Shown here one piece after another: positions 1-8,839 of a DNA stretch of 51,006 bases (its first letter is position 1; each line of letters starts with the position of its first letter). Origin of the DNA: JABMRP01 sp964444795 (lineage in GTDB: Bacteria > Planctomycetota > Planctomycetia > Pirellulales > Thermoguttaceae); the NCBI GenBank assembly GCA_964444795.1, contig CAYUIQ010000027.1:1-51006 (forward strand). The letters are read 5' to 3'. A model generated the notes under the pieces. That model had not been told where the DNA came from, made no database searches, and saw nothing but the letters and a program-made list of their open reading frames with translations. The position numbers and the translations under genes were made by a program.

Positions 1-118
1 GCCTCGGAGGGCCATCGTACAACGCGACGAAATGCGTTTTGAGACAAAGCCTAGTTGTTCCACTCCATACGCGCCCCCAACCCACCCAACCTCCCAATCG
101 CCCTTGCCTTATCCTGCA

Positions 119-406
119 TATCGATATGCCGTTCGCACCGAACGTTATCGTTATGTAGAATGGCGTGAGTGGGAGACGAAGCGGGTGGTGGCTCGTGAAC
201 TCTACGACCACTGCGTCGATCCGCACGAATGGAACAATCTGGCCGGCAGCGCCGAACATGCGGCAATCAAAACCGAACTTGCCACTTGGCTCCCCAAAGA
301 CTGGGCCGAGTCGGCACCGACGAAGGGTGCGTTTGATTTCGATCCCGAGTCGTTTACGTGGACCCACAAACAGACCGGCAAAGTGACATCAGGAAAACAA
401 CAATGA
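119..406 (+). pseudogene. Truncated chimeric sulfatase remnant (C-terminal end only)
   Basis: This open frame encodes only the C-terminal tail of a sulfatase; no catalytic Cys motif or metal-binding start lies upstream in the window. The residues YAVRTERYRYVEWREWETK match the end of the first domain of the double sulfatase at 30980-33898. The following DPHEWNNLAGSAEHAAIKTE and the closing DPESFTWTH segment match the end of that protein's second domain. The fragment therefore splices sequence from two places about 450 residues apart, with the switch at the shared ELYDH/DPHE motif. An ATG at 32 keeps the frame open, but residues before about 119 resemble no sulfatase and look like junk. The stop overlaps the next gene's ATG (ATGA), so this was once the distal end of an operon gene. 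More of the gene could lie before the window start, but the sequence at 1-118 does not support that. Confidence 0.75.
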
Positions 407-1833
407 CCAGAACGACCCTAAGCGTGACGTGCCTGCTGATGTTGATCCAGCCGGCCTTTGCGGCGGATGCCAACGGGGCGGAAGACCCGAAGACCAATGT
501 CGTCTTCTTCTTGATCGACGACCTGGGTTGGAAGGACCTCGGCTGTTACGGCAGCACCTATTACCAGACGCCCAACATCGACCGGCTGGCCGCCGAAGGC
601 ATGCGTTTTACCGATGGCTATGCCGCGTGCAACGTCTGTTCGCCAACTCGGGCCGCGGTGATGACCGGCAAGTATCCGGCCCGGCTGTTGCTCACGCAAT
701 GGTTACCGTCGGGTCGATGGAGCAGCAAGGGGCATAAACTGCGAGAAGGCCGTTACCTCTCGAATCTGCCCCTGGAGGAAGTGACCATCGCCGAAGCGCT
801 GCGCGAGGCCGGTTACCGCACGGCCTTCATGGGCAAGTGGCATCTGGGCACCGAAACGTACTACTATCCCGAGCATCAAGGGTTTGACGTCAACGTCGCG
901 GGGCGTGACTACGGGGCGCCGGGCAGTTACTTTTATCCCTTCGAGGGCAGTTGGAAGATTCCCACCACCGGAAAAATGCTGCATAAGAAGTCGCCGATTT
1001 CCGGCAAAAAGGGCGACTATCTGGTCGATCGACTGGCCGAAGAGGCCGAGACGTTTATTCGCGCAAACGCCGAAAAGCCGTTCTTCCTCATGCTCTCGCA
1101 CTACGCCGTCCACGCGCCCTTGCAGGGGAAACCGGACAAAGTTGGCCGTTACGAGAAGATCGCCAAGGATCGCCAACAGGGCAAGCCCCATTACGCCGCG
1201 ATGGTCGAGAGCGTCGACGACAGCGTCGGCCGTGTGATGCAAACGTTGCGTGAACTGAAGCTCGACCAGCGAACGCTTGTCATCTTCACCAGCGACAACG
1301 GCGGTTTTTGGGCCGCGACCGATAATTCGCCGTTGCGTGCGAACAAGGGCTCGAATTACGAGGGCGGTATCCGCGTGCCGGTTATCATCACATGGCCCGG
1401 CCATACACGGCCCGGTTCGATCTCGCGCGAGCCGGTCATCAGCACCGATTTCTATCCCACCATCCTCGCCGCCACGGGACAAGCCACTCGACCGCATCAA
1501 CACGTCGACGGCAAGAGCCTGGTTCCGGTCCTCACCGGCAGCGCCGACCTCGACCGAGACGCCATCTATTGGCACTACCCGCACTACAACCGCCATCCGC
1601 AGAGCTTTCCCGCCGGCGTGATACGCGCCGGCGATTGGAAACTGATCGAAACGCTGGAGACCGGCGGGCTCTCGCTGTACAACCTTGCCGACGACATGGG
1701 CGAAACGGTCGACCTTGCCAAAGAGCAACCGGCCAAGGTCGCGGAGCTATATGGCAAGCTCAAGGCGTGGCGCGAGGAAGTCGGTGCCGATCCGATGAGA
1801 CCGAACCCGCAATACGAAGGAGATCGGCCGTGA
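403..1833 (+). CDS. Secreted sulfatase (S1 family, arylsulfatase A-like)
   Basis: Predicted exported enzyme of 476 aa that hydrolyses sulfate esters, probably on glycans. Residues 1-20 form a signal peptide. The core opens with NVVFFLIDDLGW, whose Asp pair binds the metal. C79 in CSPTRAAVMTG is the residue that formylglycine-generating enzyme would oxidise. Further active-site segments are GKWHLG and FTSDNGG. Length fits the family. The ATG at 403 is chosen over an in-frame ATG at 358 because the signal peptide starts there and it overlaps the preceding stop as ATGA. The gene's own stop overlaps the GTG of the next sulfatase, so the pair is very likely translationally coupled. The substrate cannot be told from sequence. 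The maturation enzyme is not encoded in this window. Confidence 0.93.
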   Translation: MTRTTLSVTCLLMLIQPAFAADANGAEDPKTNVVFFLIDDLGWKDLGCYGSTYYQTPNIDRLAAEGMRFTDGYAACNVCSPTRAAVMTGKYPARLLLTQWLPSGRWSSKGHKLREGRYLSNLPLEEVTIAEALREAGYRTAFMGKWHLGTETYYYPEHQGFDVNVAGRDYGAPGSYFYPFEGSWKIPTTGKMLHKKSPISGKKGDYLVDRLAEEAETFIRANAEKPFFLMLSHYAVHAPLQGKPDKVGRYEKIAKDRQQGKPHYAAMVESVDDSVGRVMQTLRELKLDQRTLVIFTSDNGGFWAATDNSPLRANKGSNYEGGIRVPVIITWPGHTRPGSISREPVISTDFYPTILAATGQATRPHQHVDGKSLVPVLTGSADLDRDAIYWHYPHYNRHPQSFPAGVIRAGDWKLIETLETGGLSLYNLADDMGETVDLAKEQPAKVAELYGKLKAWREEVGADPMRPNPQYEGDRP

Positions 1834-3326
1834 GACTTTTCCGACTTTGGACCATCCTCTGCCTGGCCGTACTCGGCACGGCAAACACGCTGGCCGCGGA
1901 TCGCCCCAACATTCTGCTGATCGTCTCCGAAGACAACGGCCCGGAACTCGGCTGCTATGGCGAGCCGTCCGTGCGAACCCCCGTGCTCGACAAGCTGGCT
2001 GCCGAGGGCGTGCGGTTTCATAATGCGTACGTCCCACAGGCCGGTTGCAGTCAGTCGCGGGCGGCCCTGTTGACCGGACTCTATCCCCATCAAAACGGAC
2101 AGATCGGTCTGGCCACGTGGAAGTTTCGCATGTACCGCGAGAACACGCCAAACATCGTTCGCGGCCTCAAGGAGGCCGGTTATCGCACGGGCATCATCGG
2201 CAAGTTGCACATCAACCCGGCGTCGGCCTTTCCGTGGGACATGAGACAGATTCCGTCGGCCAATTTCGGGCGAGCGAAGCTCGGCGACTACGCAAAGCAC
2301 GCGGAGAAGTTCTTCACGGCCGGCGACAAGCCCTTCTTTTTGAGCGTCAACTTTCCTGACGCCCATCGCCCGTTCCTCCGGCAAGTTGCCGGGTTGCCCG
2401 AGCGGCCGCTTTCCGCCGATGACGTGAAGCCGCTGGCCTACTTCGGTCTCGATACGCCCCAACTGCGAGCCGAAACGGCCGACTATTACAACTGTCTGAA
2501 CCGCCTCGACCGGCTGATCGGCGACTTGCTGGCCGCGCTTCGCAGGTCGGGGAAGGCAAACAACACGCTGATCGTTTACCTGGGCGATCACGGCGCCGAC
2601 CTGCTGCGCGGCAAACGAACTTCGTACGAGGGAGGCGTCCGCATTCCGCTGATCGCGCATTGGCCGGGTCATGCGAAACCCGGGCAGGTCCGCCAGGAAC
2701 TCGTGTCGACTCTCGACTTGATGCCGACGCTGCTGCAAGTGGCGGGTGCCAAGCCGGTCGCCCATCTGCCGGGCCATTCGCTGCTGCCGCTGTTGCGCGA
2801 TGAACAGACCCAGTGGCGACGTTATCTCTTCACGGAATACCACACGCACTCGGCACACAACTTCTACCCACAACGCACGGTCCGCAATGCGCGTTACAAG
2901 CTGATCCGCAACCTGATGCCGGGCCAAACCAATCCGGGATACGATTTCACGCTCAACCGGTTCTTCGCCGACTTGCCGCAAACGATCGAAGCCGCCTCGG
3001 CCCCCATTCGCGCGTCGTACCACCGCATGAAGAGGCCGCCGGAATACGAGTTGTACGATCTGCAAACCGATCCGCACGAGTTCCACAACTTGGCGGTGGA
3101 TGCGAAGTTCGCCGACATACTGGCCGAACTCACCAAGCAACTCGCCGCGTGGCGGGCTGAAACGAATGACCCGCTGCTTGACCCCGACAACCTGATGCGC
3201 CTGAAGGCGGAGATCGACGCTTGCATGGTTGAGGGCGAGGCTCGCAAGCCGCAACTCACGTTGACGTATCCTGACTATTTCTTCGTGTCCGAATCGAAAA
3301 CGCCAACGGAAGACGACGGCAAATAG
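1830..3326 (+). CDS. Secreted sulfatase, heparan N-sulfatase-like, with CSQSR active-site variant
   Basis: A 498-aa exported sulfatase. The GTG at 1830 is the start: it overlaps the previous stop (GTGA), follows a purine-rich AAGGAG, and begins a signal peptide ending near ANTLAA. An upstream open frame in the same phase is only antiframe sequence of the previous gene. The core begins DRPNILLIVSEDNGPELG. The catalytic Cys is C73 in GCSQSRAALLTG, where the usual Pro/Ala of C-x-P/A-x-R is Gln. GKLHIN and LGDHGADL supply other active-site residues. The SEDNGPELGCYG start and LYPHQNG after the Cys recall the SGSH-like subfamily. It sits directly behind another sulfatase, so both probably act in turn on one sulfated polymer. 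Whether a Gln at this position still allows formylglycine formation is unclear. Confidence 0.9.
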   Translation: MRLFRLWTILCLAVLGTANTLAADRPNILLIVSEDNGPELGCYGEPSVRTPVLDKLAAEGVRFHNAYVPQAGCSQSRAALLTGLYPHQNGQIGLATWKFRMYRENTPNIVRGLKEAGYRTGIIGKLHINPASAFPWDMRQIPSANFGRAKLGDYAKHAEKFFTAGDKPFFLSVNFPDAHRPFLRQVAGLPERPLSADDVKPLAYFGLDTPQLRAETADYYNCLNRLDRLIGDLLAALRRSGKANNTLIVYLGDHGADLLRGKRTSYEGGVRIPLIAHWPGHAKPGQVRQELVSTLDLMPTLLQVAGAKPVAHLPGHSLLPLLRDEQTQWRRYLFTEYHTHSAHNFYPQRTVRNARYKLIRNLMPGQTNPGYDFTLNRFFADLPQTIEAASAPIRASYHRMKRPPEYELYDLQTDPHEFHNLAVDAKFADILAELTKQLAAWRAETNDPLLDPDNLMRLKAEIDACMVEGEARKPQLTLTYPDYFFVSESKTPTEDDGK

Positions 3327-4014
3327 CGCGCTGTTGCTGCTTGGCCCGGCTTCTCATCGAGTCAACGGTTCTCAGGAATCCGATAAAACCACCGTACTGA
3401 AACTATCATGCCCCCCATCAGCGGGCCGGCATCTTTGAGGCCGATCTCCGCAACTCGGCACACGTTTTTCGAGGCGCCCAGATCGTACCGAGAAACGGTC
3501 GACACGGGCGATCTGGAACGGTTAGACGACCACCCCCTGCCAGGGCCGCGCCAGGGCGCCCGATCAAAGCAACGTTTCCTCGGACTCGGGATAACCGGGG
3601 AAGCGGGCAGCCGCCCGCGTCGAGCGGATGCTCAGCTTTGTGGCCACCTGACGGTAGCGGAATCGCAACGTCTTGGAGTTGCTGACTGCGCGTTGCACCA
3701 CGCGGCTCGATGGCTCCGCTGCTCCCTCTCGGCTGCCCGCGGCGGCTGGGCTGGCCGCCGCCTGATCGGCGAATTCTCGCCGGGGATCAGCCTGCTCCGG
3801 GGCCTGGATCGGCCCAAACTCCCTCACCAGCGAGGCATTTCCCGCCCGGTGTTCAAGAAATTCGGGAATTCTTGCGGGGTAGATTCGCGTGCAATTACCC
3901 TGATCCTTTGGTATCCTGGAGCCTGTGGCCTTCGAGTTCGTCCCTGGCGGGGACCGGGCTTGAACGGCTACCTGGTGACGTGCTGTAATTCCGATCTATT
4001 AGAGGTGAAATCCA
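3327..4014. other. Intergenic stretch without convincing gene
   Basis: These 688 bases separate the sulfatase operon from the PEP-CTERM gene. Open frames exist on both strands (for example 3408-4124 and 3564-3827), but they are Arg/Pro/Ala-rich, lack ribosome sites, and the plus-strand one runs through the next gene's well-supported start. The one recognisable item is a block at 3411-3500 that recurs upstream of the gene at 8840. A GAGGTG ribosome site lies just before the ATG at 4015. Confidence 0.6.
3411..3500 (+). repeat. Diverged intergenic repeat, copy A
   Basis: This 90-base block aligns with 8596-8684 in the same orientation at roughly 70 percent identity by eye. Both begin with six C's, share GGCGATCTC/GCCGATCTC, ACACGTTT and CAGATCG, and end in CCGAGAAA. 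Both copies lie several hundred bases or fewer upstream of a gene for a secreted protein. The block could be a decayed mobile element, a structured RNA, or a remnant of a coding sequence. Confidence 0.5.
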
Positions 4015-7000
4015 ATGAGACTCACGACCGCACCATTGACGTTGTTATGCCTTGCAGCGGGCTTGTGTGCTGCAAACACAGCGCAAGCGGGCACGATCAG
4101 CTATCGAAACACCGTGCTGGGTGATAGTCCCCTCGTCTATTACGAGTTTGACGAGACCAGCGGGACGACCGCGGCGAATTCCGGTTCCACCGGCGGTGGG
4201 AATACCGGCACGATCAGCGGAACGGTAGCGATCAACCAATCAAGCTTCCCCCAGGGTGGAACTTCCTACGACTTTGGCGGCGGTCATGTTGGGGCAGCAG
4301 CGGCGCCCTCCTCGTTGACCGAATGGACCTTGGAAGCATGGATAAATTGGGACTCGGCGAAGACCTCCCAATCAAATTTCTTCGGAAACGACCAAGGTGG
4401 CTGGAACAACGACGTGCTGTTCGGCATCGGAGCCGAAACCGGGGGCGTAGGCGTCCCCGCCAGTAATGTTGGCCTCATTCAACAAGGCGCTCCGGGCACA
4501 ACTCGCGACTATGTGAGAGAGCCCCTGACTCACAGTGCGTGGCACCACGTCGTCGCTACCGGCAGCACCACCAATAGCGAACTCAAACTCTATGTCGATG
4601 GCGCACTCAAAAACACGGATAGCTCGCTCGTCAACGGCGTTACCTTGAATGGCGCCGGCGGCATTGGCACACCTTTCATAGCCGTTGGTGCGGCGAGAAA
4701 TGTTGCCGACGCAGGTTACCGTCCCTTCGACGGATTGATCGATGAGTTCGCGCTTTACGGGACCGTGTTGGATGCGACGAAAGTCGAAGCCCACTATGAC
4801 GCGGGAGGCATCGTCGTTCCCGAGCCCCAAACGGACGTGCTGCTGGTCGACATCGACATCAACGGCACGACGTCGGGCACCGTGCTGAACCAGTCCGGCA
4901 CGGACACGATCGTGATCGATGCGAGCAACGGTGGCGACAAACGGATGACCGTCAACGGATCGCATCTAACGCAAGCGGGCGGCGTGACCATCGCCGTGCC
5001 GACGGCGTTGGGGATCCCCTCACCGCGTCAGGTGATCAACGTCGCCGGCGAATTGACCAATCCGGGGACATCCGGTTTCCCCGGTACCTGGTTCGCCACA
5101 AACGACATCTCCGGCGGCGGCTCTGAAGCGAACTACGACTTCGCCGTCGCGCATTTCCCGTTCGCCGGCGGCTGGATCGCTGGTACCGTGGATCAGGACG
5201 GCAACGTCCTGGCGGGCAACACGACGGACGTTACAATCACCAAGCGATCCGGGGGCGGCGTTAGCAGCGGCAACTACTCGCTCGACATTGCCGGCGTAAA
5301 TCCCTCGACCGACGGCTACCTGTTCACCATCGGCGCGCAGAATGAGAACAGCGGCAACTACGCGCCGACTCGCATTCAGCCGGACAATTCCGGGTGGGAC
5401 ATCACCGTCAGCGATCAGGGCGGCGACGCTGGCGACGGAACGAACGGCGAGGACGACGATTGGAGTTTCGTCTATATTCCCAAGACCGCCAGTAATCTGA
5501 TTGCCGGGCGGATCGACAACGACTCAACCGTGTTGGACAGCGTCGGCAGCTTCAGCGTCGCCTCGCGGTCCACGACCGGCGAGTATCTCCTCAAGATCTC
5601 CGACGGTTTGAGCGGGTTCCTCGGCAAGGACGACGGCGTGCTGCTGCTGAACGTCACGAAGGACGTGGCACCCGTCTTCGACGGGGCGGATGACAACTTC
5701 TTGCTTCAGCAGTACAGCAGTGCGGACCAGGGCTTCGTCGTCTCGTCGCACGATCTTGCCGCCGCCACGGACCAGACCACCGAGTGGTCCTTTGCGTTCA
5801 TGCAGTTCGACTCGCCGCCGGAGTTGTCCGCGGTTCCGCCGCCGAGCGGCTCATCCACCATCGTGGTGATGCCTGACACGCAGACGCTGGCCATGTCGCA
5901 CCCGGAAGTCTTCGACCAGCAGACCCAGTGGATCAAGGACCATCGCGGCGTCGAGGACCACAATATCGCCTATGCCCTGCAGTTGGGCGACATCACGAAC
6001 AACAACACGACGGCCCAGTGGGACAACGCGCTGGGGTCGATGAGCACTCTGGACGGTTTCGTGCCGTACGCGATGGCGCCGGGCAACCACGATTACGGCC
6101 CGAACGGCAACGCTGCCAATCGGGACTCGCAGTTCAACGATTCCGGCTACTTCGGCCCCGGCTCGAGCTATGCCACACAGCCGAGCATCGGCGGGTTTTT
6201 CGAGGCGGGCAAGACGGATAACTCCTGGCACACGTTCAACGCGGGCGGGCGGGACTGGATTGTCATGTCGTTGGAGTTTGGCCCCCGCGACGCCGTGGTC
6301 AACTGGGCGGACGGCGTCATGGACGCCCATCCCGACCACACCGGCATCCTCATCACCCACGCCTACACGTACTCCGACGATACCCGCTACGACGCCGGCC
6401 TGCGCGGTGGCACACAGTCTTGGCGCCCGGAAGCCTACGGCGTCGCGCCCGACGTGAACAACGGCCAGGAACTGTGGGACAACTTGGTCGCCAGACACAA
6501 CTTCGCCCTGACGCTCAACGGCCACGTGCTCCACGACGGCACGGGCCGGTCCGCGGCGATCAACCCCGCCACCAACGGCGTCACGCACCAGATCCTCCAG
6601 AACTACCAAGGCGGGACTGCGACCGCCGGCACACTGGGCAACGACAACGGCTTCATGCGACTTTTCGAGATCCAACCGGACGGCAAGACCGTTCACGTCC
6701 GCACGTATTCGCCCAATCGGGGCCAGTACCTGACCGATCCGGCGAACGATTTCTGGATCGGCCTGGTCGATCCCGACGGGATCAAGGCGTCCTACGCCGC
6801 GGCGGTTCAGGCCGATGCGCCGATCGCCCAGTATCGACTGGAAACGACCGCCGCGGCCGACACCGTCGTAAACCTCGGCACGGCCGGCGCGGCGCTGGAC
6901 GGGACGTACAGCGGCTCCGGGCCAATGGCCTCGGACTACGACGGCAACGACTCGACTACGATTGGCCCGTTTGCCGACTTGGACAACTGGTCCGTCACCG

Positions 7001-8499
7001 CCTGGGTCCGACCGGACTCCACCGCCGACGCTCAACGCGTCTTCTCCAACGACCGCGGAGGCTGGAACGACGACGTGATCCTCGGCATTACTCCCGAAGG
7101 CAGCAGCCTGGGAACGAGCAAGCGCTGGACCATCATTCACCAGGACGACGACAATACGGTGCGGACGATCGCCGAGGACCGCCAAGACGTGACCGCCAAC
7201 CGCTGGTATCACCTGGCGGCCACGGCCGACGGCGACAAACTGCGGCTGTACGTCGACGGGGAACTGATCGCGATCACCGACCGAACCGGGGCGGACCTGA
7301 ACTTCGCTGGCGATGCGGGCGCCGTGATCGGCAACAGTTTCAACGGAAGCCGGTACTTCGACGGCTCGATCGCCGAACTGGCCCTGTTCGACAAGGCCGT
7401 TTCCTTGAGTGACGTTACCGAGCACCGGATGTCGGCGTTTCGGCGCGTGGTCGCCGGCAATCTGATCAACCACTCGGCCACCGATCCGAACAACAACGGC
7501 GCCACCACCGTCACGGCGGCGCAGCACGCGTACCCCGGTATCGAATTGCCCGGCGGCAACGAAGGCGACATTCGCGTGGCGATTGCCGGGCAGCTCTCGC
7601 TGAACCAGCGCGAGGGCGTGCTGCTGGCCACGGTCACGCAAAACATCCGCGACGGCAAGCGAGGCACCGTGGAAGTATCCCGCAACGCCTTCAACGACGG
7701 CTACATGTCCCTGTCCACGACGCAGGCCGGTTTCACCGGCAGCGGCGGTATTAACGAGATCAACATCAACACCGCCGTGGCCTGGTTCCCGTTTGCCGGC
7801 GGTTGGAAGAGCGCCCATGTCAACGGCGACGGCACGCTGTTCGCCGCGGGCGGCGTGACCGCCGCCGAGGTCACCCGCACGGGCGCCGGTCGCTACACGG
7901 TCGCACTGGACGGCGTCGACTCACTCGACGACGGCATGCTGTTCACCGTGGGCGGGGCCAACGAGGACAACATCGTGCCCACCGGTGTTCGCAGTGACGG
8001 CACGTGGGACGTTCGCGTCCAGGACAACGCGGCCAATTTCGCGGCAACCGGCGAGGAAGATCCATTTAGCTTCGTCTACGTCCCCTACGACTCGCCGGGG
8101 CTGATCGGCGGGCGGTATGACGGGCTCAGCGACAGCCATCTCAACTCGGTCGGCGATTTTACCATGACCCGGCTTGGCACGGGGCAATACCAACTGACCG
8201 TCGACGGCGAGACGCCCGAAACCGGCATGTTGCTACTGACCGCCTCTTACGAGGTCCTGAGCGGTTCACTTCTCGCACCCGACGACAACTTCCTCACGTA
8301 CGAGGCCGACGGCGCCGGCAGCTTCCTCATCAACTCGTTCGACATGCCCGGGGTTTCGGCCCAAGACACACAATTCGTTTGGATGTTCACCGGCTTCTCC
8401 CCCGACCAGCGGATGGCCGCGGTCCCCGAGCCCTCCACGTTCGCCCTCGCCGCCCTCGGACTGCTGGGGCTGGCAGTTTGTGCCCGGCGGCGGAAGTAG
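4015..8499 (+). CDS. PEP-CTERM protein with two LamG-like domains and a calcineurin-like phosphoesterase
   Basis: A 1494-aa exported, probably surface-anchored protein. Signal peptide at residues 1-26. A LamG/concanavalin-like domain covers about 30-250 (YYEFDETSGTTAANSG, TLEAWINW) and a second about 930-1130 (WSVTAWVRPD, LRLYVDGE). Between them lies a metallophosphoesterase, about 615-880, with VVMPDTQT, LQLGDITNNNT, PGNHDYG, ITHAYTY and LNGHV supplying the metal ligands. Two related beta-rich segments carry the motif HFPFAGGW or WFPFAGGW (near 380 and 1250). The C-terminus VPEPSTFALAALGLLGLAV followed by ARRRK is a textbook PEP-CTERM sorting signal, so an exosortase elsewhere should process it. 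A GAGGTG site precedes the ATG and a hairpin terminator follows. It stands alone as a transcription unit. The phosphoesterase substrate is unknown. Confidence 0.92.
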   Translation: MRLTTAPLTLLCLAAGLCAANTAQAGTISYRNTVLGDSPLVYYEFDETSGTTAANSGSTGGGNTGTISGTVAINQSSFPQGGTSYDFGGGHVGAAAAPSSLTEWTLEAWINWDSAKTSQSNFFGNDQGGWNNDVLFGIGAETGGVGVPASNVGLIQQGAPGTTRDYVREPLTHSAWHHVVATGSTTNSELKLYVDGALKNTDSSLVNGVTLNGAGGIGTPFIAVGAARNVADAGYRPFDGLIDEFALYGTVLDATKVEAHYDAGGIVVPEPQTDVLLVDIDINGTTSGTVLNQSGTDTIVIDASNGGDKRMTVNGSHLTQAGGVTIAVPTALGIPSPRQVINVAGELTNPGTSGFPGTWFATNDISGGGSEANYDFAVAHFPFAGGWIAGTVDQDGNVLAGNTTDVTITKRSGGGVSSGNYSLDIAGVNPSTDGYLFTIGAQNENSGNYAPTRIQPDNSGWDITVSDQGGDAGDGTNGEDDDWSFVYIPKTASNLIAGRIDNDSTVLDSVGSFSVASRSTTGEYLLKISDGLSGFLGKDDGVLLLNVTKDVAPVFDGADDNFLLQQYSSADQGFVVSSHDLAAATDQTTEWSFAFMQFDSPPELSAVPPPSGSSTIVVMPDTQTLAMSHPEVFDQQTQWIKDHRGVEDHNIAYALQLGDITNNNTTAQWDNALGSMSTLDGFVPYAMAPGNHDYGPNGNAANRDSQFNDSGYFGPGSSYATQPSIGGFFEAGKTDNSWHTFNAGGRDWIVMSLEFGPRDAVVNWADGVMDAHPDHTGILITHAYTYSDDTRYDAGLRGGTQSWRPEAYGVAPDVNNGQELWDNLVARHNFALTLNGHVLHDGTGRSAAINPATNGVTHQILQNYQGGTATAGTLGNDNGFMRLFEIQPDGKTVHVRTYSPNRGQYLTDPANDFWIGLVDPDGIKASYAAAVQADAPIAQYRLETTAAADTVVNLGTAGAALDGTYSGSGPMASDYDGNDSTTIGPFADLDNWSVTAWVRPDSTADAQRVFSNDRGGWNDDVILGITPEGSSLGTSKRWTIIHQDDDNTVRTIAEDRQDVTANRWYHLAATADGDKLRLYVDGELIAITDRTGADLNFAGDAGAVIGNSFNGSRYFDGSIAELALFDKAVSLSDVTEHRMSAFRRVVAGNLINHSATDPNNNGATTVTAAQHAYPGIELPGGNEGDIRVAIAGQLSLNQREGVLLATVTQNIRDGKRGTVEVSRNAFNDGYMSLSTTQAGFTGSGGINEININTAVAWFPFAGGWKSAHVNGDGTLFAAGGVTAAEVTRTGAGRYTVALDGVDSLDDGMLFTVGGANEDNIVPTGVRSDGTWDVRVQDNAANFAATGEEDPFSFVYVPYDSPGLIGGRYDGLSDSHLNSVGDFTMTRLGTGQYQLTVDGETPETGMLLLTASYEVLSGSLLAPDDNFLTYEADGAGSFLINSFDMPGVSAQDTQFVWMFTGFSPDQRMAAVPEPSTFALAALGLLGLAVCARRRK

Positions 8500-8524
8500 C
8501 GAACGCAATCAGTACGACCCCTCC

Positions 8525-8554
8525 AGAGCCGTCGGGCATCCGGCGGCTCTCTTT
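8525..8554 (+). terminator. Probable rho-independent terminator of the PEP-CTERM gene
   Basis: AGAGCCGTCGG and CCGGCGGCTCT pair over 11 positions with one G-U wobble around a GCAT loop, 25 bases after the stop codon, followed by CTTTGTG. The T run is short, so confidence is moderate. Confidence 0.6.
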
Positions 8555-8595
8555 GTGTGATGCGTCATGAAACCACCGATAAAGAAATCGACCCG

Positions 8596-8684
8596 CCCCC
8601 CGTCAGAGGCTGGCCCGTTCAGAGGCGATCTCGGCAAGTCGAGACACGTTTGCCGACACCGTCAGATCGCCCCGAGAAATGTCC
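8596..8684 (+). repeat. Diverged intergenic repeat, copy B
   Basis: Counterpart of 3411-3500, same orientation, about 70 percent identical by eye. It lies between the terminator of the PEP-CTERM gene and the promoter of the esterase gene. Confidence 0.5.
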
Positions 8685-8736
8685 CCGCCGAGCAATTCGG
8701 GACGCCGAACGGGTAGGGGATGAAATCAATCGCCAT

Positions 8737-8765
8737 TTGTGCTGCCAAGGGGCCGGGCGTATAAT
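8737..8765 (+). promoter_or_regulatory. Sigma70-type promoter candidate for the esterase gene
   Basis: TTGTGC, 17-base spacer, then a perfect TATAAT at 8760-8765. It lies 75 bases before the ATG at 8840 in an otherwise empty stretch. Confidence 0.6.
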
Positions 8766-8839
8766 CGCAGCCTTGGCTCTCGACGTGTTCGAGAGGACCG
8801 TGCAAGCATACACCGAACTCGGCGGAGAATAACTCAACT

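Larger units (their letters stand above)
8500..8839. other. Intergenic stretch upstream of the esterase gene
   Basis: These 340 bases hold the terminator at 8525-8554, the diverged repeat copy B at 8596-8684, and a candidate promoter at 8737-8765. No gene is apparent. Confidence 0.6.

Noticed and set aside
3408..4124. Plus-strand open frame of 238 codons before the PEP-CTERM gene
   Set aside because: It runs through the well-supported start and signal peptide of the gene at 4015, has no ribosome site, and its composition is not protein-like.
5851..7818. 655-codon open frame antisense to the PEP-CTERM/phosphoesterase gene
   Set aside because: Val/Arg/Gly-rich shadow of a GC-rich gene with clear domains on the other strand.
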